Shown here: positions 5,920 to 12,220 of the stretch, piece after piece
Layout: the number at the start of each line of letters is the position of its first letter
Numbering within the stretch: position 1 is the first letter of the stretch
NCBI GenBank assembly: GCA_003133425.1
Contig: PKXI01000454.1
Location: forward strand, 1 to 12,220
DNA: 12,220 nt
DNA from: Acidobacteriaceae bacterium
GTDB taxonomy: Bacteria; Acidobacteriota; Terriglobia; Terriglobales; Acidobacteriaceae
Direction: 5' to 3'
Program-made: the position numbers and the translations under genes
The notes under the pieces: model-generated
Told to the model about the DNA's origin: nothing
The model's database searches: none
The model's input: the letters and a program-made list of their open reading frames with translations, nothing else

Positions 5920-6405
5920 ATGAACGTCAAGGCCCTTTATCCCGGCACCTTCGATCCGCCTACCAACGGGCACGTGGACCTCATCACCCGCGGGTCGAAG
6001 CTCTTTGACCATCTCACGGTCGCTGTTCTCGTGAATCCGGTCAAGAACCCGCTGTTTAGCGTGGAGGAGCGGGTGGAGATGCTTAAAGAGGTGACCGGTT
6101 CGATTGAGAACGTTTCGATTGCTACGTTCAACGGGCTGATGGTGGAGTTTGCCCGGCAGCAGGGGGTTTCGGCGGTGTTGCGCGGGATTCGCGCCATCTC
6201 CGACTACGAGTACGAGTTCCAGATGGCGCTGATGAACCGGCGGCTGGCGCCGGAAGTCGAGACTGTGTTTCTGCAGCCGGCGGGGCGGTATTCGTTTATC
6301 AGCTCGCGGATGCTGAAGGAGGTCTTCAGCCTGGGTGGGGATGTGACCGGGCTGGTGCCGCCGAACGTGCTGAAACGGCTGCGGGCGCGGATCAATAACG
6401 GTTGA
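5920..6405 (+). CDS. coaD: Phosphopantetheine adenylyltransferase
   Basis: Transfers AMP from ATP to 4'-phosphopantetheine to make dephospho-coenzyme A, the penultimate step of CoA synthesis; cytosolic hexamer in characterised bacteria. Length 161 residues is standard. The nucleotidyltransferase TxGH motif is in YPGTFDPPTNGHVDLI (7-22), and the family signature RGIRAISDYEYEFQMALMNR (position 88 on) and the C-terminal ISSR box (YSFISSRMLKEV) that closes the ATP site are intact. The start gives the canonical N-terminus MNVKALYPGTF. No clear Shine-Dalgarno sequence precedes it, only TAGAG 9 nt upstream, and no convincing promoter is seen in the 179-bp gap before it. It stands apart from its neighbours (74 bp to the next gene), so an operon is uncertain. 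Function is near certain. Confidence 0.97.
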   Translation: MNVKALYPGTFDPPTNGHVDLITRGSKLFDHLTVAVLVNPVKNPLFSVEERVEMLKEVTGSIENVSIATFNGLMVEFARQQGVSAVLRGIRAISDYEYEFQMALMNRRLAPEVETVFLQPAGRYSFISSRMLKEVFSLGGDVTGLVPPNVLKRLRARINNG

Positions 6406-6479
6406 TAACGGGCCCGCCAATTGGGCCGTCCGTATCCCGATTTTGAGGTTGGTCGAAAATCTGTAAAGATAGAGGAGCT

Positions 6480-7676
6480 ATGACAGTTTCAGCCCCTTCA
6501 AAAGTCTTTGCCGACCGGATTGGTCGGATCGAGGTTTCAGCCACCATGGCCGTGGCCGCCGAGGCAGCCAAACTGCGCGCCCAGGGCGCCAACCTGGTGG
6601 ATTTTGGCGCCGGGGAACCGCACTTCCCTACCCCGCGCCACATCAAGGACGCGGCGATCGCCGCCATTGACGCGAATTTCACCCGCTACACCGTGGTGCC
6701 GGGCATTCCCGACGTGCGGAAGGCGATTGTGGAGCGCCATGCAAAAGATTTTGGGTCGGACTACGGCGTGGACGAGGCCATTTTCACCACCGGCGGCAAA
6801 CTGGCGCTGTTCAATACCATCCAGGTGCTTGTCGATCACGGCGACGAGGTCATCCTGCCGGTGCCCTATTGGGTGAGCTTCAAAGACATCATCCAGTACG
6901 CCGGGGGCAAAGTGGTGTTTCTGGAGACCAGCGAGGCGGAGAGCTTCCGCATCACGGCAGACGCGATTGAAAAGGCGATTACGCCGCGGACCAAGGCCAT
7001 TATTCTGAACTCGCCTTCGAACCCGGCGGGCTCGGTTGTGTCGCCTGAGGACCTGGAGCGGATTGTGCACCTGGCGCACGACCGCGGCATCTACCTGCTG
7101 CTGGATGAGTGCTATGTGTACCTGAACTATGTCGGCAAGTGCGTCTCGGGCGGCTCGTTTACGTGGGCCAAGGAGCACATTGTGGTACTCGGGTCGCTAT
7201 CGAAGACCTACGCCATGACAGGGTGGCGGGCCGGATTTGCACTGGCTGCGAAGCCCGTGGTGGCCAACCTGAGTAAGCTGCAGTCGCAGTCGACGTCGAA
7301 TGCGACAAGCTTTGTGCAGAAGGCCGCGATTGCTGCGCTGGCTGGTTCGCAGGAGTGCGTGAGCGAGTTTCGCGCCGAGTTTGTGGAGTTGCGGGACTAC
7401 ATGCTGGCGAAAGTTACCGCAATTCCCGGCGTTACTTGCACCAAACCCGAGGGCGCCTTCTACGTTTACCCCAACGTTTCTGCGTATATCGGAAAGGGCG
7501 GAATCCGGACGGCGACAGAGCTTGCGACGCGGATGCTGCACGAGGCTCACGTGGTTACGGTGCCGGGCGAGGCCTTTGGGACTGCCGAGCATATCCGCAT
7601 CTCATACCCGGTAACCAAGGCGAATATCGACGAGGGAACCCGCCGCATGGGCGAATTCCTGACCGGATTGAAATAG
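6480..7676 (+). CDS. Type I-beta aspartate-family aminotransferase (PLP-dependent)
   Basis: 398-residue cytosolic pyridoxal-phosphate aminotransferase of the prokaryotic I-beta AspAT group, close in layout to Thermus AspAT and rhizobial AatB. Motifs in order: VSATMAVAAEAAKLRAQG, FGAGEPHFPTP, RYTVVPGIPDVRKAI, TTGGKLALFN, PVPYWVSF (aromatic that stacks on PLP), NSPSNPAGSV (PLP-binding Asn), LLLDECYVYL (Asp that contacts the ring nitrogen, followed by Tyr), SLSKTYAMTGWRAGF with the Schiff-base lysine at K242, and the substrate-carboxylate arginine in HIRISYP. The likely reaction is aspartate plus 2-oxoglutarate to oxaloacetate plus glutamate; some members also act on prephenate for aromatic amino-acid synthesis, which sequence alone cannot exclude. 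The only plausible start is ATG 6480: an in-frame stop lies just upstream, and the GAGGAG site (6472-6477) is only 2 nt away, unusually close. Confidence 0.93.
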   Translation: MTVSAPSKVFADRIGRIEVSATMAVAAEAAKLRAQGANLVDFGAGEPHFPTPRHIKDAAIAAIDANFTRYTVVPGIPDVRKAIVERHAKDFGSDYGVDEAIFTTGGKLALFNTIQVLVDHGDEVILPVPYWVSFKDIIQYAGGKVVFLETSEAESFRITADAIEKAITPRTKAIILNSPSNPAGSVVSPEDLERIVHLAHDRGIYLLLDECYVYLNYVGKCVSGGSFTWAKEHIVVLGSLSKTYAMTGWRAGFALAAKPVVANLSKLQSQSTSNATSFVQKAAIAALAGSQECVSEFRAEFVELRDYMLAKVTAIPGVTCTKPEGAFYVYPNVSAYIGKGGIRTATELATRMLHEAHVVTVPGEAFGTAEHIRISYPVTKANIDEGTRRMGEFLTGLK

Positions 7677-7839
7677 CCGGGCATTACGCTTCGACGGCCC
7701 GGCCGCGCAAATTGCGGGCTGCAAGCCCATCTGAGCCCCGTCGCCAATGGCCGATGGGACTGTCCAATTGCAGAATGTAGCGGAATGTGTCGGGCAGCAC
7801 TGTGCAAACGTAGTGTCTGTCGGGTAGGATGTCCTTTCG

Positions 7840-8958
7840 ATGTCGAAACCAATTGATTTTCGCCCTGTGATCCTTGCCGGAGGAAGCGGTACCCGCTTCT
7901 GGCCCCGTTCCCGCCGTGCGCGCGCCAAGCAAGTGCTGGCTCTTGACGGCGAGCGCTCCATGATTCAACAGACCCTGGAGCGGCTTAAGCCCCTTGCCGG
8001 ACTGGACAAGACCTGGATCATCACCAACGAGTACCTGGCCCAGGAGATCGCCGACCAACTGCCAGGCCTGCCCGCGAACCAAATTGTGCAGGAGCCCGTG
8101 GCCCGCAATACCGCGCCGGCTTGCGGACTGGCCGCTTTCCTGATTGAGAGAGAGAATCCCGATGCGGTGCTGGGCGTATTTCCGTCTGACCATGTAATTG
8201 CGGACGAGCCGCGATTTCTGAAGGCGCTGCAAAAGAGCATTGCGGTGGCAGCGGCCGGCGAAAATATTGTGGTGATGGGAATTGAGCCGGTGCGCGCTGA
8301 GACCGGCTACGGCTACATTGAGACCGGCGAATACACCAAGGACGACTCCGCTCTCCACGTTCGCCGGTTTATCGAGAAGCCCAACCAGAACAAAGCCGAT
8401 GAATTTGTGACCGCGGGCAACTACTATTGGAATTCGGGCATGTTTCTTTGGTCCGCGCGAACCCTGGCCAACGCCGTCCGCGAGCATCTACCGGAGACCG
8501 CACCGCTGCTGGAGAGCATCGCTGCCGCCTATGGAACGCCCCAGTTCGAGGAAGTATTTCGCTCGCTCTACGCCAAGTGCGAAAACATCTCGGTGGACTA
8601 CGCCGTGCTCGAGCCGCGCTCAGCAAAGGGCGAGCATCTGTCCAATCTTTATTGCCTGCCCGCGGAGTTCAGTTGGAACGATCTTGGCTCGTGGGCGTCG
8701 CTCTACGAGTACCAGCATGATACCCGGCTGCGCGGTGACGCGGAAGGCAATGTTGCCGATACCGGTGGACACCTGGCCATTGATGCGTCTGACAATTACA
8801 TCTTCAGCCCGAAGAAGTTTGTTGCGATGGTCGGGGTGGAGAACCTGGTGGTTGTCGACACCGAGGATGCGCTGCTGATTGTGCGGCGCGATCACTCGCA
8901 GGATGTGGGGAAGATCGTGAAGGAACTCAGCTCGTCCGGGCGCACCGATCTGATCTGA
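7840..8958 (+). CDS. manC: Mannose-1-phosphate guanylyltransferase, single-domain form
   Basis: Makes GDP-mannose from GTP and mannose-1-phosphate for surface polysaccharide, glycolipid or protein glycosylation. Length 372 residues. The signature VILAGGSGTRFWPRSR (10-25) binds the nucleotide and is followed by K30; then come QEPVARNTAPA, FPSDHVI (114-120, the metal-binding Asp at D117), GYGYIE, FIEKP, YYWNSGMFLW, DYAVLE and FSWNDLGSW. All are typical of ManC-type enzymes. The C-terminal cupin phosphomannose isomerase domain of the 470-residue bifunctional enzymes is absent, so this is the monofunctional type and the isomerase must be encoded elsewhere. The 163-bp gap upstream has only small hairpins, such as GGGCT/AGCCC at 7716-7728, and no strong promoter; the best Shine-Dalgarno match is AGGA, 10 nt before the ATG. 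No glycosyltransferase genes adjoin it. Confidence 0.94.
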   Translation: MSKPIDFRPVILAGGSGTRFWPRSRRARAKQVLALDGERSMIQQTLERLKPLAGLDKTWIITNEYLAQEIADQLPGLPANQIVQEPVARNTAPACGLAAFLIERENPDAVLGVFPSDHVIADEPRFLKALQKSIAVAAAGENIVVMGIEPVRAETGYGYIETGEYTKDDSALHVRRFIEKPNQNKADEFVTAGNYYWNSGMFLWSARTLANAVREHLPETAPLLESIAAAYGTPQFEEVFRSLYAKCENISVDYAVLEPRSAKGEHLSNLYCLPAEFSWNDLGSWASLYEYQHDTRLRGDAEGNVADTGGHLAIDASDNYIFSPKKFVAMVGVENLVVVDTEDALLIVRRDHSQDVGKIVKELSSSGRTDLI

Positions 8959-9348
8959 GGCAGCGCGGATTCGAGATTCGGGGTACGCGTTCGCGGCGCA
9001 GAACCGTTCCCTCGGGAGCTGAAGCACGCTACGATTTTATTGGCGTTATGCGGGGTTTGAAGCCCCGCCTCCCTCTGGAACGAGTTTTTCCGAAGCCTGC
9101 AAAGTCCACTCTCATTTTTGCCAAGTTCAGCACGATTGAGGTCGTGCCCCGATACAAGGCGTCTCAAAGGCTGCTTGTGCGATTGGGCTGCGGGTGGCGG
9201 GTTTGGCATGCAAAGTTGGGTCAGGAAGACTAGAGTGGATGAGGCGGAATTTGTCAGTTTTGGGCCGCAGGAGCCGCAAGAAACCGCCTGTCTGCAGTCG
9301 TTTTGAGAATTCCTGCGTGGCTCAGCCTGACGCAACCCGTTAAGTGGG
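8959..9348. other. 390-bp non-coding gap with three hairpins
   Basis: No convincing gene is present on either strand: short open frames here start with no ribosome-binding site and have no recognisable product. Three perfect or near-perfect hairpins are visible: GCGGGG (9050-9055) with CCCCGC (9063-9068); GCACGA (9130-9135) with TCGTGC (9142-9147); and TGCGTGGC (9314-9321) with GCC/ACGCA (9325-9334, 2-base bulge) just before the next gene. None has a T-tract. The GC hairpin followed by a CGAGTTTTTCCG stretch has the look of an interspersed intergenic repeat, but only one copy is in this window. Confidence 0.5.
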
Positions 9349-12180
9349 GTGGAAAAATTGCCCGAGACAATTAATTGGCCGCTACATACGCTGCCACCGC
9401 GGCCGCGCCGCCGCAGATTCATTTTTCTTATCGCATTCGTTGCCATCATCGTGCTGGCGAGCCGTACAGCGATCTCCTACTGGGTTGACCTGCTCTGGTT
9501 CCACTCGCTGGGCTACGGCCAAGTGTTTTGGAAGACGCGCGGCTTTGAGTGGGGGGTGTTCGCGGCGTTTTGCGTGGTGACATTCCTGTTTCTGCTGGGA
9601 GCATTTACGGCGCTCAAGCGCGCTCATTCCGCTGACCTGCCGTCGACCCATACGGTTCTCTTCGGAGGGCAGTCCGTCGATCTGCCGGTTGCGAAAGTAT
9701 TGCGAGCCGTTTCAATTGCCGGGTCGATTCTGGTTGCGCTCGTCACTGCCGCCGCAATGGAGGCGGAATGGCCTACGCTGGCGCTCTACTGGTATGCGCC
9801 GCCCTCTACTGGGGGCATCGCCGATCCCATCTTCGGCAGACCTCTGAATTTCTACCTCTTCACCCTGCCGGCATGGCAGCTTTTTGCGGGCTGGCTGCTT
9901 TCGCTGGCTGTGATTTCCTGCATCGTCGCGGCTTTGTTCCTGCTGGTCACGGGCGGGGCACGCGCTATTGGCGGACGGCTCAGCTCCTCGATCCCGTTGC
10001 CCTGGCGCGGGCTTTGCTTCTCCGGCGGATTCCTGCTACTGGTTCTTGCGCTGCAGGTATATATCAGCCGCTTCGAGCTCCTGTTTGAACATCACACGAT
10101 TTTCGACGGCGTCTCTTACACCGATGCGCACGTCACCATCACCGGCTTGCTGTTCGTGTGTGTTGCGCTGGTGCTGGGAGCAGTGGTTGCCATTGCTGCC
10201 GGTGTGCTGAACCCGCGCGGACTCTGGCTTGCGACTGCCGTCGCTCCAGCCGCGGTTTGCTATATCGTTGTCGCGCTGGCCGGCTGGTACGTGACTACGT
10301 TTCTCGTAAAGCCCAACCAGCTTGACCGCGAGCGGATGTACATCGCCGATAACATCCAGATGACGCGCCAGGCCTATGGGCTTGACCGTTTTACGCAGCA
10401 CGAATTTCCCGCCGAAATAACACCGGGGGCGGCCGATCCGGCAAACAACCAGGCAACGCTGCAAAATATCCGCCTGTGGGATGTGCAGGCGCTGAAGGAT
10501 ACGCTGCGCCAGGTGCAGGAGATTCGCACTTACTACGACTTTCCCGATATCGACATCGATCGCTACCAGATCGACGGCTCGCTGCGGCAGGTGATGTTGG
10601 CGGTGCGCGAACTGAACGTGGACAAGCTGCCTGAAAGCAGCCGCAACTGGATCAACGACAAGCTCATTTATACGCACGGCTACGGGATCACGATGAACCC
10701 CGTAAATGGATTCACCGCGGAGGGCTTGCCCACGCTGATGCTCTCGAACATGCCCGTGCAGAGCACCGTGCCCGGCATCAACGTGACCCGGCCGGAGATT
10801 TACTTCGGCGAGATGACCGACACCGACGTCTATGTGAAGACTGGCCAGCAGGAGTTCAATTATCCCGAGGGACAGGCAAATAACCTGACCTCGTACAAGG
10901 GGACTGGCGGCATTGTTATGGGCGGAATTCTGCGGCGAATCGTGCTGGCATTCGACCGTGGCGACCTGGCAAAAGTTCCGTTCAGCGACGATGTGAATTC
11001 CGAAAGCCGGCTGCTGATGCGGCGGAATGTGCGCGATCGCGTTGCGGCGCTGGCGCCTTTTCTCACATTCGATCAGGATCCTTACATTGTGGTCGGCGAC
11101 GATGGCCGCCTCTCATGGGTCATCGATGCCTTCACATCGTCAGACAGTTATCCTTACTCCGCGCATAACAGTGTCGGCGGCGCACAAGTGAACTACATGC
11201 GCAACAGCGTGAAGGCTGTGATTGATGCTTACGACGGAACCACGACGTTCTATGTGTTCGATAACGAAGACCCAATCATCGCCGCGTGGCGCGGGATCTT
11301 TCCGGGCCTGTTCAAGAACGCGTCCGACATGCCGAACTGGATGCGCAAGCATGTCCGCTATCCCGAACTGATGTTAAGCCTGCAGGCTGAAGTTTACGGT
11401 CTGTATCACATGACCAACCCAGAGGTCTTTTATAACCGGGAGGATTTGTGGACGGTGGCCACACAAACCGGGACGGGTGAGGGCGGTGAGCAGTCCACAC
11501 AGGCAATGGAGCCGAACTTCGTGCTCATGAAGTTGCCCGGAGAACCAGACCTCGAATTCGTCGAGATTCTTCCTTTCACGCCTTCGAATCGCAACAACAT
11601 GATCGGCTGGGTTGCCGCACGCAGCGACGGAGAACACTACGGCTCCGCGGTTGTTTACAACTTTCCCAAGACCCGGCTGGTGGATGGCCCGCAGCAGATT
11701 GAGGCGCGCATCGATCAGAACGCGCAACTTTCAGGGCAGTTGACGCTGTGGAATCAGCAGGGCTCGCACGTGCGCCGCGGCAGCCTGCTGGTGATTCCCT
11801 GCGGGAAGGCTTTACTTTACGCGGAACCGATCTACCTGCAGGCCCAACGCAGTCCCATGCCGGAGTTGCGGCTTGTTGTGCTGGCGCTGCAGGATCGGTT
11901 GGCCTACGCACCAACCTTCGAGGGCGCGCTATCGTCGCTGTTCGGCGCCGGGTCATCAAGTCTGAGTTCGGCAGATACGCCGCAAGCTACGGCCGTGGCC
12001 GCGCCTGAGGCCGGTGGAAAGCCCGGGCCTGCGGAGAATCTCAACTCACTCATCGGGCAAGCGGGGCGGGACTTCTCCGACTATCAGCGGCTCACCGCGG
12101 CGGGCAAACTGGCTGAAGCCGGGCAAAAGCTGGACGATTTGAAGCAGGCGCTCGACAAGCTGACCGCGATTCAAAAGTGA
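9349..12180 (+). CDS. UPF0182-family large membrane protein
   Basis: 943-residue protein of the UPF0182 (COG1615) family; function not established. A basic RPRRRR patch (18-23) precedes seven predicted membrane helices within the first ~320 residues (near 24-45, 69-89, 117-137, 166-198, 218-240, 258-285 and 290-318). The motif TAISYWVDLLWFHSLGYGQVFW (40-61), shown here by its ends TAISYW and GYGQVFW, matches the family's FYTDWLWFxxLGY region. The long soluble part has family features such as ERMYIADNIQMTRQAYGL, a YGITMNPVN box, ITRPEIYFGE-like NVTRPEIYFGE, and an EPNFVLMKLPGE block. A linker rich in S, A and P (about 875-900) leads to the usual C-terminal helical tail (DYQRLTAAGKLAEAGQKLDD). 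Length is normal and the gene is complete. The start is GTG at 9349; a TTG at 9358 has a better-spaced GGTGG upstream and is an alternative. It is single and not obviously in an operon. Confidence 0.93.
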   Translation: MEKLPETINWPLHTLPPRPRRRRFIFLIAFVAIIVLASRTAISYWVDLLWFHSLGYGQVFWKTRGFEWGVFAAFCVVTFLFLLGAFTALKRAHSADLPSTHTVLFGGQSVDLPVAKVLRAVSIAGSILVALVTAAAMEAEWPTLALYWYAPPSTGGIADPIFGRPLNFYLFTLPAWQLFAGWLLSLAVISCIVAALFLLVTGGARAIGGRLSSSIPLPWRGLCFSGGFLLLVLALQVYISRFELLFEHHTIFDGVSYTDAHVTITGLLFVCVALVLGAVVAIAAGVLNPRGLWLATAVAPAAVCYIVVALAGWYVTTFLVKPNQLDRERMYIADNIQMTRQAYGLDRFTQHEFPAEITPGAADPANNQATLQNIRLWDVQALKDTLRQVQEIRTYYDFPDIDIDRYQIDGSLRQVMLAVRELNVDKLPESSRNWINDKLIYTHGYGITMNPVNGFTAEGLPTLMLSNMPVQSTVPGINVTRPEIYFGEMTDTDVYVKTGQQEFNYPEGQANNLTSYKGTGGIVMGGILRRIVLAFDRGDLAKVPFSDDVNSESRLLMRRNVRDRVAALAPFLTFDQDPYIVVGDDGRLSWVIDAFTSSDSYPYSAHNSVGGAQVNYMRNSVKAVIDAYDGTTTFYVFDNEDPIIAAWRGIFPGLFKNASDMPNWMRKHVRYPELMLSLQAEVYGLYHMTNPEVFYNREDLWTVATQTGTGEGGEQSTQAMEPNFVLMKLPGEPDLEFVEILPFTPSNRNNMIGWVAARSDGEHYGSAVVYNFPKTRLVDGPQQIEARIDQNAQLSGQLTLWNQQGSHVRRGSLLVIPCGKALLYAEPIYLQAQRSPMPELRLVVLALQDRLAYAPTFEGALSSLFGAGSSSLSSADTPQATAVAAPEAGGKPGPAENLNSLIGQAGRDFSDYQRLTAAGKLAEAGQKLDDLKQALDKLTAIQK

Positions 12181-12220
12181 CCGCTGTTTGCACCTCAGAT
12201 CGGGTAGGAGGCAGGGTCAC

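Noticed and set aside
5737..6420. Long minus-strand open frame opposite coaD
   Set aside because: It lies antisense to a certain coaD gene, is rich in H, R and P as expected for a shadow frame in GC-rich DNA, and has no ribosome-binding site or family motif.
6408..6429. Hairpin between coaD and the aminotransferase gene as a terminator
   Set aside because: The stem needs a bulge and no T-tract follows. It is too weak to call.
6443..6469. TTGAGG/TAAAGA as promoter of the aminotransferase gene
   Set aside because: The spacer is only 15 bp and transcription would begin inside the ribosome-binding site.
9048..9233. Small plus-strand open frame in the 390-bp gap
   Set aside because: Its start lies within a hairpin, there is no Shine-Dalgarno sequence, and the product is R/L/P-rich without motif. 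It looks like translated repeat sequence.
8892..9449. Minus-strand open frame of 185 codons across the gap before UPF0182
   Set aside because: It overlaps the ends of two confident plus-strand genes, has no recognisable domain and has no start-site support.

Overview
The window looks like a chromosomal segment of a GC-rich soil bacterium, most probably an acidobacterium of the Terriglobia/Acidobacteriaceae type. That placement is an inference. It rests on the mix of genes: a GH79 glycosidase close in catalytic layout to the characterised Acidobacterium capsulatum enzyme, a Tat-exported ferritin-like protein, a UPF0182 membrane protein, and a run of well-conserved housekeeping genes. No rRNA, tRNA, CRISPR array or transposase is visible.

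Layout, left to right. (1) The 3' part of recA (1-1019) ends in a clear intrinsic terminator. (2) A two-gene cassette (1124-2001) follows under its own strong sigma70-type promoter: a 150-residue protein with no antitoxin fold that I recognise, overlapping by one base a PIN-domain ribonuclease with all four catalytic acidic residues. This is probably a VapC-type toxin-antitoxin module with an atypical antitoxin, and its base composition is visibly poorer in GC than recA. (3) A Tat-signal GH79 beta-glucuronidase-like gene (2100-3527) converges on a Tat-signal, diiron ferritin-like gene on the minus strand (3672-4595), with a perfect 10-bp palindrome between them. (4) Divergent from the ferritin gene is a translationally coupled pair (4878-5740): a hydroxylaminobenzene mutase/styrene-oxide isomerase-like membrane protein and an isoprenylcysteine-methyltransferase-like membrane protein. 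(5) Core metabolism follows: coaD (coenzyme A synthesis), a type I-beta aspartate-family aminotransferase, and a monofunctional mannose-1-phosphate guanylyltransferase (GDP-mannose supply). (6) After a 390-bp non-coding gap with several hairpins comes a 943-residue UPF0182 membrane protein, complete within the window.

All genes except the ferritin-like one lie on the plus strand, but most are separated by gaps of 70 bp or more. Only the toxin-antitoxin pair and the mutase/methyltransferase pair are tightly coupled. The two best places to look for undescribed biology are the recA-adjacent PIN cassette and the mutase/methyltransferase pair. The rest is good-quality but familiar gene content.
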